Source: Taibaiella soli
GTDB lineage: Bacteria; Bacteroidota; Bacteroidia; Chitinophagales; Chitinophagaceae
NCBI RefSeq assembly: GCF_003236175.1
Contig: NZ_QKTW01000025.1
Location: 187,902 to 251,901, forward strand
Length of the DNA: 64,000 nt
Direction: 5' to 3'
The position numbers and the translations under genes were made by a program. Position 1 is the stretch's first letter, and every line of letters starts with the position of its first letter. The notes beneath the pieces were generated by a model that ran no database searches, was not told where the DNA came from, and saw nothing but the letters and a program-made list of their open reading frames with translations. Shown in pieces: positions 8,606-17,245 of this stretch.

Positions 8606-9900
8606 GCATCCGCCGGCAATTCCTTATATTCCTTCGCCAATTCCACTTCCTTCTTCGTCGGTAATAAAATCAATCGCAGCGTGGTATCATTCGTGAAATA
8701 ACTGATCGCCCAATTGATAAAAATGATGAGTCTGTTTTTCACACTTACAATCAGCATCAGGTGCAGAAACATCCAGGTCAACCACGCAAACACACCCTGA
8801 AAACTAACCCAGGGTAAATCAACTACAGCTTTACGTTTACCCACAGTCGCCATTGTACCGGGATTCTTATAAGTAAACGGCTCCATCTTTTTATCGTGCA
8901 AAAGATGCTTCAGATTGCCCGCTAAATGTGCAGCTTGTTTGATCGCAACATTCGCCAGTTGCGGATGTCCTTTCGGCCAATCTTTCGTTTCCATATACGC
9001 AATGTCACCAATAGCAAAAACATTCTTCAAACCATCTACCTGACTCATTTCATCCACCTTCAGGCGGTTGCCACGCACCACAGGTTCTTTCGGAATTCCG
9101 GGCGGAACATTTCCGGAAACACCCGCAGCCCAAATGAGATTATGCGTATCAATCGTCCTCCCATCCTGCATTTCCACTTTCCTGCCATCATAGTCTTTTA
9201 CCAACGCATTCGTCCATACTTGTACACCCAGCTTTTCCAGATACTCCTGTGATTTTTTCTGAGACGCTTCACTCATCGCAAGCAACGTATGCGGACTACC
9301 TTCCACCAGATAAATCGTAAGCTTTGAAAAATCCATATCCGGATAATCCTTTGGCAATACATTCTTTTTCATTTCCGCCAACGCACCTGCAAGCTCTACG
9401 CCTGTTGGGCCACCACCCGCCACCACTATATTCATGATACGTTTGGTTTCTTCTTCATCGGCATTTAATGCTTCTTCAAAATTGAGCAGAATACGATTAC
9501 GCAACGCAATCGCTTCGGTACTCGACTTCATCGGAAACGCATATTTTTCAAGGTTTTTATTCCCGAAAAAATTAGAGGTACATCCTGTTGCAATGACGAG
9601 ATAATCATAGGGAAAATAACCCGCCACATCCGTGTAAACCACCTGATTATTGGTATTAATATTGGTCACTTTACCAATACGGATGTGTACGTTTTCTTTC
9701 TTCTGAAAAACCTTACGAAGCGGAAAAGAAATGGAACTTGGTTCAAGCCTGGCGGTAGCTACCTGATAGAAAAGCGGCTGAAACTGGTGGAAATTATACT
9801 GGTCAATCAAGGTGATTTCATACTCACTGTTCTTGATTCTGCGGGCTAGTTGTAACCCCGCAAATCCCGCACCCAAAATGACGATACGACGTTTGTCCAT
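8602..9900 (-). CDS. ndh: Type II NADH:quinone oxidoreductase
   Basis: A single-subunit, non-proton-pumping NADH dehydrogenase that passes electrons from NADH to membrane quinone. The 432-residue length is typical. The FAD-binding GAGFAG (residues 10-15) is at the N-terminus. A second dinucleotide fold, VVAGGGPTGVELAG around residue 160, binds NADH. The FAD-contacting VFAIGD follows near residue 294. The C-terminal 80 residues contain a hydrophobic patch (FAWLTWMFLHLMLIVSV) that should seat the enzyme on the membrane. A consensus promoter lies just upstream (9923-9954). Transcription is monocistronic as far as can be seen. Confidence 0.9.
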   Translation of the reverse strand: MDKRRIVILGAGFAGLQLARRIKNSEYEITLIDQYNFHQFQPLFYQVATARLEPSSISFPLRKVFQKKENVHIRIGKVTNINTNNQVVYTDVAGYFPYDYLVIATGCTSNFFGNKNLEKYAFPMKSSTEAIALRNRILLNFEEALNADEEETKRIMNIVVAGGGPTGVELAGALAEMKKNVLPKDYPDMDFSKLTIYLVEGSPHTLLAMSEASQKKSQEYLEKLGVQVWTNALVKDYDGRKVEMQDGRTIDTHNLIWAAGVSGNVPPGIPKEPVVRGNRLKVDEMSQVDGLKNVFAIGDIAYMETKDWPKGHPQLANVAIKQAAHLAGNLKHLLHDKKMEPFTYKNPGTMATVGKRKAVVDLPWVSFQGVFAWLTWMFLHLMLIVSVKNRLIIFINWAISYFTNDTTLRLILLPTKKEVELAKEYKELPADA

Positions 9901-9922
9901 GGGTATTAATTATTTGGTTAAG

Positions 9923-9954
9923 CAAAATTACAGCGGCCCAGAGGTCTTGTCAAA
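9923..9954 (-). promoter_or_regulatory. ndh promoter
   Basis: On the minus strand, TTTG (9954-9951), a 20-base spacer, then TAATTTTG (9930-9923), 22 bases before the ndh ATG. Both boxes match the Bacteroidota consensus exactly. Confidence 0.6.
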
Positions 9955-10035
9955 CAGGCTTTATCTAAGGCTGCGTAAACATTCTCTATAATAGCAAGAC
10001 AACAAGATCATACCAGCAAAATTATCCGATAACAG

Positions 10036-10065
10036 AACTGCTCCCGATTTACAGGAGCAGTTTTT
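10036..10065 (+). terminator. Orphan plus-strand terminator
   Basis: AACTGCTCC pairs with GGAGCAGTT, followed by TTT. The T-run is on the plus strand only, yet ndh and the VOC gene on both sides are on the minus strand. It may end a small unannotated plus-strand RNA that starts between 9901 and 10030. Confidence 0.5.
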
Positions 10066-10167
10066 AAATAATTATTTAGTCAGTGCCTTTGCTACTATTA
10101 AACTTCGTTGCGTCGCTCCGTTCATCAACATTGCTACTATAGAGCATCCCTCTACAGGCCCCTTACT

Positions 10168-10198
10168 GGCGCGAGTGTTCCGAAGGGCACTCGTGCAG
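10168..10198. repeat. GCGAGTGTTC palindrome, compact copy
   Basis: CGAGTGTTC-CGAAG-GGCACTCG is a near-perfect hairpin and the compact form of the repeat at 8450 and 41588. Confidence 0.5.
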
Positions 10199-10225
10199 TC
10201 TCCCGACTGCTACTAAGACAACTTC

Positions 10226-10609
10226 CTATGAAGACGCATGCAATCCCATCTTATTACCCTCAGTATCTGTAAAGAAAGCCATGTAGCCCACTTGCTCATT
10301 GATCAATGTTTTCGGCATCACAACTTTGCCGCCTGCGCTTTCTACACGATCCACCACCTTCTGAATATCCGGATTCGCGTTCAGATAAACCAACGCACCA
10401 TCCATCGAAGGTTTGTGCATATCGCTTTTCACCAACGCGCCAGACACTTTACCATTGCCATCCTCAAAAGGAAGAAACCCCATTTCCATACCCATCATGT
10501 TGTCAACAGCAATGTTGATGTCAAAAACTTTATCATAAAAGTTCTTCGCTCTTTGCATATCGGTTACTGGTATTTCAAACCAGTTTAAAGCATTTGCATC
10601 TTTATTCAT
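10226..10609 (-). CDS. VOC superfamily (glyoxalase/bleomycin-resistance-like) protein
   Basis: This 127-residue protein has the vicinal oxygen chelate fold signature: NWFEIPVTDMQRAKNFYDKVF at the N-terminus, GALVYLNANPDIQKVVDRVESAGGKV in the middle and GYMAFFTDTEGNKMGLH at the C-terminus. The last motif carries a Glu and the fold's typical DxxGN turn. Family members bind metal and act on small substrates such as methylglyoxal adducts or antibiotics, but the substrate cannot be read from sequence. A TAATTTTG box at 10634-10627 (minus strand) lies 18 bases before the ATG. Confidence 0.85.
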   Translation of the reverse strand: MNKDANALNWFEIPVTDMQRAKNFYDKVFDINIAVDNMMGMEMGFLPFEDGNGKVSGALVKSDMHKPSMDGALVYLNANPDIQKVVDRVESAGGKVVMPKTLINEQVGYMAFFTDTEGNKMGLHASS

Positions 10610-10626
10610 GACGAAATATTTTAATT

Positions 10627-10634
10627 CAAAATTA
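10627..10634 (-). promoter_or_regulatory. -7 box before the VOC gene
   Basis: TAATTTTG on the minus strand, 17 bases upstream of the ATG. It fits TAnnTTTG. No clear -33 TTTG was found at the right distance. Confidence 0.4.
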
Positions 10635-10810
10635 TCATTAAAGGAGGGCTTCTGGAGTTAATTTTAAAACAATTCAGGAATGAGTTTTGAACGGTGAATG
10701 ATCAACCATTGAACCTGCGAGTGTTTAATAACATGTCTCCTCGACGCAGGGGAGGTCCCGCAAAATGTGTACCTTGAATAACCCGCATCTCTTTACGTTC
10801 CTAAGTTTAA

Positions 10811-10838
10811 TGGTCAAACGACTTGGAGTCGTCCGACC
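10811..10838. repeat. GGTCAGACGACT palindrome, copy 2
   Basis: TGGTCAAACGACT-TGG-AGTCGTCCGACCA. The arms differ from perfect pairing at one position. There is no T-run, so it is not an obvious terminator. Confidence 0.6.
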
Positions 10839-10882
10839 AATAAAAGCGCCGTGCCTTTATACCTCCGCGAGAACCGCACTAG

Positions 10883-10915
10883 GAGTTCTCCTCCTCCGAA
10901 GGAGCTGGAGGAAGC
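10883..10915. repeat. CTCCTCC-GGAGGAG palindrome, copy 2
   Basis: AGTTCTCCTCCTCCGAAGGAG followed by CTGGAGGAAGCC. It directly abuts the T-run of the rny terminator when read on the minus strand, so it lies just past the end of the rny transcript. Confidence 0.65.
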
Positions 10916-10916
10916 C

Positions 10917-10945
10917 AAAAAAACGGCGACCATCTGGCCGCCGTT
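10917..10945 (-). terminator. rny terminator
   Basis: On the minus strand AACGGCG pairs with CGCCGTT across GCCAGATGGT, followed by seven T. It lies 25 bases past the rny stop codon. Confidence 0.8.
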
Positions 10946-10970
10946 CTCAAAATATAATGTGTGTAGTAAA

Positions 10971-12545
10971 TTATCGTGCAATATTTACCGCGCGTAGTTC
11001 ACGGATTACAGTCACTTTAATCTGACCCGGATACTGCATTTCCTTCTGGATTTTATCTGCAATTTCAAATGACAAACGATCACTATCTGCATCAGTTACT
11101 TTGTCAGCTTCTACAATCACACGCAGTTCACGGCCCGCCTGAATCGCATACGCTTTTTCAACGCCATTGTAAGCCATTGCCAAACCTTCGAGATCCTTGA
11201 TACGTTGCAGGTAGCTTTGCATCATTTCGCGACGCGCACCCGGACGTGCACCGCTAATTGCATCACAAGCCTGAACGATCGGAGAAATGATATAAGTCAT
11301 TTCCATTTCATCGTGGTGTGCACCGATCGCATTCACGATCGCAGCATGTTCACCAGCTTTCTCCGCCAGTTTAGCACCCAGCAATGCGTGGCTCAGTTCA
11401 GTTTCCTCATCAGGCACTTTACCAATATCGTGGAGTAAACCAGCGCGTTTTGCAAGCTTCACCACTTTCTGACCAAGACCCAGTTCAGCAGCCATGATAC
11501 CACAAAGGTTCGCGGTTTCTTTAGAGTGCATCAACAGGTTTTGACCATAAGAAGAACGGAAACGCATTTTACCCACCATACGCACCAGATCTTTGTGCAA
11601 ACCGTGAATACCAAGTTCAATGATGGTACGTTCACCGATTTCCATCACCTGCTCTTCCATTTGTTTCTTGGTTTTTTCAACCACTTCCTCAATACGTGCC
11701 GGGTGAATACGACCATCCTGAACGAGGCGCTGCAGCGACAAACGCGCTACTTCACGACGAAGTGGATCAAAACAGCTCAGTACAATTGCTTCAGGAGTAT
11801 CGTCAATAATCAGATCAACACCGGTTGCTGCTTCCAGCGCACGGATATTACGGCCTTCACGACCAATGATCTGACCTTTGATTTCATCGCTTTCCAGATT
11901 GAAAACAGTAATCGCATTTTCAATAGTTTGTTCTGCGGCAGTACGTTGAATAGTCTGGATAACGATCTTTTTCGCTTCTTTTGACGCATTCAGCTTAGCT
12001 TCTTCCATGATCTCTTTCACATGGGCCATAGCGCGGGTGCGTGCTTCTTCTTTCACCACTTCTACCAGCTCTGCTTTTGCTTCTTCAGCGCTCAGACCTG
12101 ATACTTTTTCAAGACGTTTGATGTGTTCTTCCTGGTGTTTTTCCAGTTCAGTACGTTTAATAGCAACTACTTCGAGTTGTTTATCCAGGTTTTCCTTCAG
12201 TTGATCATATTCCTGGATTTGTTTCTGAAGGTTCGCATTTTTGTCGTTGAGGCTCTGTTGCTGTTGCTTGGTACGATTTTCAAGCTCTACCACTTTCTGA
12301 TTGCGCTGCATGATCTCTTTCTCGTTCTCAGATTTCAGCTGCAGAAAATGTTCTTTTGCTTCCAGTATTTTCTTTTCTTTTAAAGTTTCACCATGCACCT
12401 TAGCATCTTCTATAATCTTCTTGCTCTGCTGGTTAGCCTCATCGATTTGTATTTGTGTATTTTTTGCAAAAATGAATTTCCCCAGAAAAATACCTATTAA
12501 GATAGCCACTACCGCGACGACAGCAGCAATAATTGTTGATCCCAT
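10971..12545 (-). CDS. rny: Ribonuclease Y
   Basis: Membrane-anchored endoribonuclease that starts mRNA decay. The 524-residue protein has the standard domain order: one N-terminal transmembrane helix (about 3-25), a long charged coiled coil (about 30-205), a KH RNA-binding domain ([13 protein letters not shown] near residue 225) and an HD metal-phosphohydrolase domain with LLHDIGK and the later GAHHDEME. Length and motif order match the family. The gene stands alone and ends at a clear hairpin terminator. The start with [16 protein letters not shown] directly opens the membrane anchor. Confidence 0.95.
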   Translation of the reverse strand: MGSTIIAAVVAVVAILIGIFLGKFIFAKNTQIQIDEANQQSKKIIEDAKVHGETLKEKKILEAKEHFLQLKSENEKEIMQRNQKVVELENRTKQQQQSLNDKNANLQKQIQEYDQLKENLDKQLEVVAIKRTELEKHQEEHIKRLEKVSGLSAEEAKAELVEVVKEEARTRAMAHVKEIMEEAKLNASKEAKKIVIQTIQRTAAEQTIENAITVFNLESDEIKGQIIGREGRNIRALEAATGVDLIIDDTPEAIVLSCFDPLRREVARLSLQRLVQDGRIHPARIEEVVEKTKKQMEEQVMEIGERTIIELGIHGLHKDLVRMVGKMRFRSSYGQNLLMHSKETANLCGIMAAELGLGQKVVKLAKRAGLLHDIGKVPDEETELSHALLGAKLAEKAGEHAAIVNAIGAHHDEMEMTYIISPIVQACDAISGARPGARREMMQSYLQRIKDLEGLAMAYNGVEKAYAIQAGRELRVIVEADKVTDADSDRLSFEIADKIQKEMQYPGQIKVTVIRELRAVNIAR

Positions 12546-12803
12546 AATTTTTTTTAATGTTTAACCAATAATGAATCTGTTTAGTCCGTTTAAAAGCCAA
12601 CTTCTATATAAAAATAAAAATACGGTCGACGTTTAGCGTGCTAAGTTAATAAAAGATTGTGATTAAATTAATCGCGTCCCGACAACACATATTGCACATT
12701 GTCAGTTATGTGATTATAATATTCAATTTCGCCACTATGTTATTAAAAATTTGACAAAGCGGTGTACTTTTAACCGGCTAAAATTTCCACCGCTATAGTT
12801 CAC

Positions 12804-13595
12804 ATGTTTTCAATGGTCCTCACATACGCTGTCTGCAATGTTCCTGTAATGCCTTTGCGCAGCGAACCGAGTCATCATGCGGAGCAAACCAGCCAGCTAC
12901 TTTTCGGAGAAAGAGCCGAGGTCCTGGAAATTGACAACAATGAATGGGCTCGCGTCCGTTGCTACTGGGATGACTATATTGGTTGGTGCAAAGCCTCTCA
13001 GCTCAGTTTTATCTCTCGTAAGGAATACGGGAAACATGCCAAATTTCTCGCGGCAAGCCATTCTGGTAAGCTCATCTTCGACGAAGCGGAAATGCAGCTG
13101 CCTTTAGGTGCCGAAATTCACCTCAAATCGGGTAAAGTCACCGCGGGTTTTTTCCACGGAAAATTCAAAGGCAAAAGATATTCTGTAAAAAAATTAAATA
13201 TTGCGGAAGCAAATCTAAAGCAGACTGCCATGTTATACATGAACGCGCCTTATCAATGGGGCGGCCGTTCTGTATCAGGAATTGATTGTTCAGGGCTTTC
13301 GCAGATGGTTTATAAACTCTCCGGCCAGAAACTGCAGCGTGATGCGTGGCAACAGGCATTGGAAGGCGAAACCGTCGATTTCCTGCAAAATGCACGTTGT
13401 GGCGATCTCGCTTTCTTTGACAACGCAGACGGAAAAATAACGCATGTGGGCATGCTACTGGATGAGGCAACCATCATCCATGCAACTGAAATTGCCGGCC
13501 GTGTAGTAGTAGATCGCATCGACCCGGGAGGGATTATCAGCACCACGCTCAAAAAGCGAACGCACAACCTGCGTTTAGTGAAACGGTTCTTTTAG
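12804..13595 (+). CDS. C40 (NlpC/P60) peptidase with N-terminal SH3-like region
   Basis: Predicted cell-wall peptidase that cuts peptidoglycan stem peptides. In the 263-residue protein, about residues 10-130 are SH3-like (VMPLRSEPSHHAEQTSQLLFGE, W-x-R-V-R-C). The NlpC/P60 domain follows from about residue 145 with the catalytic Cys in GIDCSGLSQ, His in THVGM and the third residue in IIHATE. No classical signal peptide is visible, so export is uncertain. A second ATG at 12813 (Met4) is an equally plausible start. Relatives in Bacteroidota have the same layout. Confidence 0.88.
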   Translation: MFSMVLTYAVCNVPVMPLRSEPSHHAEQTSQLLFGERAEVLEIDNNEWARVRCYWDDYIGWCKASQLSFISRKEYGKHAKFLAASHSGKLIFDEAEMQLPLGAEIHLKSGKVTAGFFHGKFKGKRYSVKKLNIAEANLKQTAMLYMNAPYQWGGRSVSGIDCSGLSQMVYKLSGQKLQRDAWQQALEGETVDFLQNARCGDLAFFDNADGKITHVGMLLDEATIIHATEIAGRVVVDRIDPGGIISTTLKKRTHNLRLVKRFF

Positions 13596-13878
13596 ACGCA
13601 CATTTAGATTTCACATTTCTTTATATTTTACCAAAACGTTGGTTTCTACCGTCGTAGCAATAACTACACGTTAACTTTTCGTTCCTTTCCTTTTTTTTAA
13701 AGAAAAGTATTTTTTGGTTGAGAACTTTTCCATAATTTCGAATTCTGAGAAAGAGTTATATAAGCAAATATTCTCCCCCCGACATCATTTGTTATTTGCT
13801 TCTATTACTTACCTGAAATAACCCACATTTTACGAGGTAACGTAGTTATCATTTTTTTTAATCCATTTTAACATTAAA

Positions 13879-14937
13879 ATGAAGAGCATTCTTATTGCCA
13901 GCCTAATGGGGTTAGGTCTGACGACATTAAATCCGTCTGCGTCAAAAGCAGCTGACAGCAACACTATTGTCAACAAAGACAGTTCTGAGCATTACTACAC
14001 TTTGGGGAAGGATGAGTATAATGCGCGCAAATACTCAAACGCATGGAAGTATTTTGAAAAAGCGGCGGGATTCGACGCCAACAATGAAAATATACAACGC
14101 AGCATTGCTGATGTGTGTATGTTGATGAATAAACCTGCGCCCGCCATTAAAGCGCTGGAAAGTGCATATCGCATCAACCAGAACAATGAAGAGGTATTGG
14201 TAAAACTCAATCAACTTTATTTCAATTTCGGCAACTGGGACAAAACCATTGAAATGAGCACGAAGATCAAAAAGAAAATGCCACAACAAAAAGGCATTGA
14301 CTTCATGCTCGGTAAAGCATACTACACGCAGCAAGATTTCGGTAAATCAATACCGGCATTACAAGCCGCAATTAAAGAAGACCCGAAAAATGCGGAGGCC
14401 AATTATATGATCGGCCGTATGTATGTGCAAATGTCTAACTATTCAACTGCCGTTCCGTACTATGACATGGCAATGAAACTGGACACTACGCAGCCGCAAA
14501 GATTCTACGAATATGCAATGGTACTGGCTACTGCTGAACAATTCGACAAATCGCTTATATGGTTTGAAACGGCTTTACAGAAAGGCTACAAACCTCGCGA
14601 CGATTTCTTTATGAACATGGCCTATACAATGGCCGATGCTAAGAAATCAGATAAGGCAATAGCTATTCTTCAGGATATCCTGAAACGCAGGCCACAAGAC
14701 ATGAGTCTGTTGAATGGTCTCGCAGATATCAGCTACCACGCCGGTAAATACAAGGAAGCAATCGGCTATTGGGATGATGTACTTGCTAACGACGAAAAGA
14801 ACGCACGTGCACTTTATATGATCGGCGTTACTTATATCCATATGGGTAAAGATGTCGACGGTAAGCAACTCTGCGATCGTGCTATCCAGATGGATCCGTC
14901 ACTGGCAGTTCTCAAACACGAGAAACGCCTTCAATAA
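13879..14937 (+). CDS. Exported tetratricopeptide repeat protein
   Basis: 352 residues with a signal peptide (MKSILIASLMGLGLTTLNPSASKA). The mature protein is built almost entirely of TPR units, about nine, for example YYTLGKDEYNARKYSNAWKYFEKA near the N-terminus and ARALYMIGVTYIHMGKDVDGKQLCDRAI near the C-terminus. TPR arrays hold protein partners; no catalytic motif is present. The gene is followed by its own terminator at 14968. It could be a periplasmic assembly or cell-envelope scaffold, but the partner is unknown. Confidence 0.88.
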   Translation: MKSILIASLMGLGLTTLNPSASKAADSNTIVNKDSSEHYYTLGKDEYNARKYSNAWKYFEKAAGFDANNENIQRSIADVCMLMNKPAPAIKALESAYRINQNNEEVLVKLNQLYFNFGNWDKTIEMSTKIKKKMPQQKGIDFMLGKAYYTQQDFGKSIPALQAAIKEDPKNAEANYMIGRMYVQMSNYSTAVPYYDMAMKLDTTQPQRFYEYAMVLATAEQFDKSLIWFETALQKGYKPRDDFFMNMAYTMADAKKSDKAIAILQDILKRRPQDMSLLNGLADISYHAGKYKEAIGYWDDVLANDEKNARALYMIGVTYIHMGKDVDGKQLCDRAIQMDPSLAVLKHEKRLQ

Positions 14938-14967
14938 TCAGTCTCTTATTACAAAACCACCAATAAG

Positions 14968-14999
14968 AAAAGCACCGTTTATACGGTGCTTTTCTGCTT
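14968..14999 (+). terminator. Terminator after the TPR gene
   Basis: AAAAGCACCGT pairs with ACGGTGCTTTT around TTAT. The T-run belongs to the descending arm. The hairpin is nearly symmetric and could serve both strands. Confidence 0.8.
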
Positions 15000-15094
15000 T
15001 TATGTATAGTTCTCAATTATTACTTAACTACCTCTTGACTCTAAATACGTAAGGCAAGAATTGCCGGCAATCCCCATCGTCAATTAAAAGAAAG

Positions 15095-15118
15095 ATTCCC
15101 TTGAGGGATGGGTGACTA
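15095..15118 (-). repeat. CCCTTNAGGG element at the stop codon of the repeat-protein gene
   Basis: On the minus strand the stop codon TAG runs straight into TCACCCATCCCTCAAGGGAA. The MarC gene at 63058 has the same junction, TAG followed by TCACCCCTAGCCCCTAGAGGG. It belongs to the family listed at 34275, 48830, 49238, 49290 and 63026. Confidence 0.55.
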
Positions 15119-16201
15119 TTCATACTCCCTTCCCTGATAAAACACCCGGAAAATATTCTGTCCGATCTGGTATTGAACCACATCATAAAAAAGATCCCAG
15201 TTAACCAAATCTGCTGTTGTCACATCATAAGTTTCCCCTTCAGAAAACATACGCAGCGTATTTGTACGATTTACATAAGCGAGTGAATTGTATTTGATCT
15301 TGAAGTTCTCAGGATAATAACTTTCAAGTGTATAAATTTCGCCTTTGTAGAATACTTTAAAATAACCGCTCGGATCTTCGTAGGCTACAATGTAATCACC
15401 CACCTGATAGGTTGGTGTAAAAAAGCCGATATTATATACACTGTCGTTATAATAGATTTTGAAGTGGTTATCACTGCCTACAAAAGCGACCAGATTATCC
15501 CCCACCACGTAACTCGCAGGTTTAAAATCGTCCACTTTTCTTGTTTTTCCGTTCTGGAAAATCCGGAACTGATTGTTGATATCAACGTAAGCGACCGTAT
15601 TACGGCCCACATCAAAACTATTCACCTGGTAGTTGTCCTGATTAATAATATTTCCATGATAGAAAAAATGGAATTGCCCCGCATAATTGATATATGCCGC
15701 AATATTGTCAGACACTTTAATCACATCGATTGGCGCACCAGCCAGGAAGTTTTCGATTGGGTAAACATTACCGTTATAGTATGCCTTGTATTCGCTTCGA
15801 ACACCATCGTAAAACAAAACCAGACTATCGCCCATAAAATATTGCTGACACATGCCAGAAAGATTCTTCACATTACCATGGTCAAAAACATTCAATGAAC
15901 TGGCGTTCAAAAATGTCACCAGATTATCCGATACATCAAAAGAATTGGTAAAACCAACATTGATCGTCTTCACACCGCCACCATAGTAAATCTTGAATGA
16001 CCGGGAATTGTCGAGATATGGGATTGCCGTTCGGCCTACTTTCGTCTGAATTGGCTGCAGATAATCTACCTTCCGAATCATCCCATTGTCCCAAACCATC
16101 ATCTGATTTTGGATATTGGTGAATGTGGTAAGCGGCTGCGCAATTGCGTAGTTAAAAGAGAGCAGAATGAATGCTAACAGGAAGGCCGGTTTTCGTAGCA
16201 T
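15116..16201 (-). CDS. Secreted beta-repeat protein of unknown function
   Basis: 361 residues with a signal peptide (MLRKPAFLLAFILLSFNYAIAQ). The rest is eight to nine copies of a unit of about 35 residues with the pattern VGDNLVAFVG...FKIYYNDSVY, typically opening with V-G/S-D-N and carrying an aromatic pair before N/G-G. Such regular units usually fold as a beta-propeller or solenoid. No sorting domain or catalytic motif is visible. The gene occupies the place downstream of infC where rpmI and rplT are normally found. Function is unknown. Confidence 0.8.
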   Translation of the reverse strand: MLRKPAFLLAFILLSFNYAIAQPLTTFTNIQNQMMVWDNGMIRKVDYLQPIQTKVGRTAIPYLDNSRSFKIYYGGGVKTINVGFTNSFDVSDNLVTFLNASSLNVFDHGNVKNLSGMCQQYFMGDSLVLFYDGVRSEYKAYYNGNVYPIENFLAGAPIDVIKVSDNIAAYINYAGQFHFFYHGNIINQDNYQVNSFDVGRNTVAYVDINNQFRIFQNGKTRKVDDFKPASYVVGDNLVAFVGSDNHFKIYYNDSVYNIGFFTPTYQVGDYIVAYEDPSGYFKVFYKGEIYTLESYYPENFKIKYNSLAYVNRTNTLRMFSEGETYDVTTADLVNWDLFYDVVQYQIGQNIFRVFYQGREYE

Positions 16202-16246
16202 AAAAAGCTGAGTTTGGCATGTAAAATACGAGGATAATCGTAAAAT

Positions 16247-16301
16247 AAAAAAGCCAGCCTGAGAACAGGCCAGCCCCTATAAACCCTATCACTATGAAAA
16301 C
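16247..16301 (-). repeat. 55-bp terminator-like element, infC-distal copy
   Basis: Read on the minus strand: a conserved lead containing GATAGGGTTTATAGGGGC, then GCTGGCCTG-TTCT-CAGGCTGGC, then a T-run. The stem is nine pairs if two G-U wobbles are allowed. Those wobbles become A-C mismatches on the plus strand, so the functional RNA is on the minus strand. Confidence 0.7.
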
Positions 16302-16367
16302 TGTTACAAAATTAAAAATGAATCCTGTTTTTCCAAACAAAATGATTTGTAATAACAAAACAAAAAC

Positions 16368-16422
16368 AAAAAAGCCAGCCTGAGAACAGGCCAGCCCCTA
16401 TAAACCCTATCACCATGAAAAC
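16368..16422 (-). repeat. 55-bp terminator-like element, infC-proximal copy
   Basis: Identical to the copy 121 bases away at 54 of 55 positions (a C/T difference two bases before ATG on the plus strand). On the plus strand each copy ends in ATGAAAAC, opening mini-frames of 29 codons (16294-16383) and 13 codons (16415-16456). There is no evidence that these are translated. Confidence 0.7.
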
Positions 16423-16615
16423 ATCTTGGTTGCTATATATGCAAAAATGTCTTTGAGATCACGTTATTTGAAGGCACAAAGTTACGTTTATTTTATTTTT
16501 CAAACAAGGAATTGCTAAAGCCACCCTATAACAGAAAAATCTAAAGTACCTAAAGATTCAACGAATTATATAGAATGACTAAACACAATTAACTTATTTC
16601 CAACAAATATAAATT

Positions 16616-17173
16616 TTACTTCTTCTTCTTAGGTGTAAAAATCACCAGCATTCTACGGCCTTCCATCTTTGGCATTGATTCCAGTGAACCGAATTCAGCC
16701 AGACGCTCCGCGAATTTGAGCAGCAACAGCTCCCCTCTTTCCTGGAACATGATGGCACGTCCTTTAAACTGAACGTAACATTTTACTTTATTTCCTTCCT
16801 GAAGGAACTTTTCGGCGTGCTTGGCTTTAAAATCAAAGTCATGCTCGTCGGTATTTGGCGTAAAACGAATTTCTTTTACCTCAGACTGTTTTGCTTTTGC
16901 CTTTTGTTCTTTATCCTTTTTCTTTTTCTCGTAAAGGAATTTTTTATAATCTATAAGACGGCAAACAGGCGGTACTGCATTAGGAGAAATTTCTACGAGA
17001 TCCACTTCTTTTTCGCGCGCCATCCGCAATGCATCTTGCAGCGAGTAAACGGCAGGCTCGACGTCCTCGCCTACTAAGCGTACTTCCGGTGCGGTGATTT
17101 CTTCATTGAGACGGTGCTCATTTTGTGGTACTCTAGGCCGAAATGGCGGTTTTCCTTTGCTTCTTTTTTGCAT
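16616..17173 (-). CDS. infC: Translation initiation factor IF-3
   Basis: IF-3 binds the 30S subunit, keeps it apart from 50S and checks start codon pairing. The 185-residue protein has both domains: N-terminal RLNEEITAPEVRLVGEDVEP through LVEISPNAVPPVCRLIDYKKF, and C-terminal KEIRFTPNTDEHDFDFKAKHAEKFLQEG through EFGSLESMPKMEGRRMLVIFTPKKKK. It starts with a normal ATG. A TAA lies three codons upstream in frame, so no rare AUU start is hidden upstream. It sits 72 bases downstream of thrS, the usual operon order. The usual next genes rpmI and rplT are missing. Confidence 0.96.
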   Translation of the reverse strand: MQKRSKGKPPFRPRVPQNEHRLNEEITAPEVRLVGEDVEPAVYSLQDALRMAREKEVDLVEISPNAVPPVCRLIDYKKFLYEKKKKDKEQKAKAKQSEVKEIRFTPNTDEHDFDFKAKHAEKFLQEGNKVKCYVQFKGRAIMFQERGELLLLKFAERLAEFGSLESMPKMEGRRMLVIFTPKKKK

Positions 17174-17245
17174 TAATGGTTATTAAAATGATGGCAAAAA
17201 TAGTGCATTTGTATTATCAAAACACTTTTGCCGTTAGTAAAAACT

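Larger units (their letters stand above)
9901..10225. other. Gap between ndh and the VOC gene
   Basis: This 325-base gap holds the ndh promoter, a plus-strand terminator hairpin (10036-10065) with no plus-strand gene before it, and a short GCGAGTGTTC-type palindrome (10168-10198). No ORF of convincing quality was seen. Confidence 0.6.
10610..10970. other. Repeat-filled gap between the VOC gene and rny
   Basis: No gene is supported. In order it holds the VOC -7 box, a GGGGAGGTCCCGCAAAATG stretch (10751) that echoes 62999 and 57480, a GGTCAAACGACT palindrome (10811), a CTCCTCC palindrome (10883) and the rny terminator (10917-10945). An open frame crossing 10765-11025 on the plus strand is made of repeat sequence and is not credible. 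Confidence 0.6.
16202..16615. other. Gap with tandem 55-bp elements downstream of infC
   Basis: This 414-base gap holds no credible long gene. Its main content is two nearly identical 55-base elements (16247-16301 and 16368-16422). Ribosomal protein genes rpmI (L35) and rplT (L20), expected here after infC, are absent. The rest is AT-rich with no further structure seen. Confidence 0.7.

Noticed and set aside
10765..11025. 86-codon plus-strand open frame
   Set aside because: It runs through two palindromic repeats, the rny terminator and the rny 3' end, and its translation has no domain-like character.
16294..16456. Two mini-genes (29 and 13 codons) opened by ATGAAAAC in the 55-bp elements
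   Set aside because: The shared part ends just after the ATG and the coding parts are unrelated; wobble pairing in the hairpin supports a minus-strand RNA instead.
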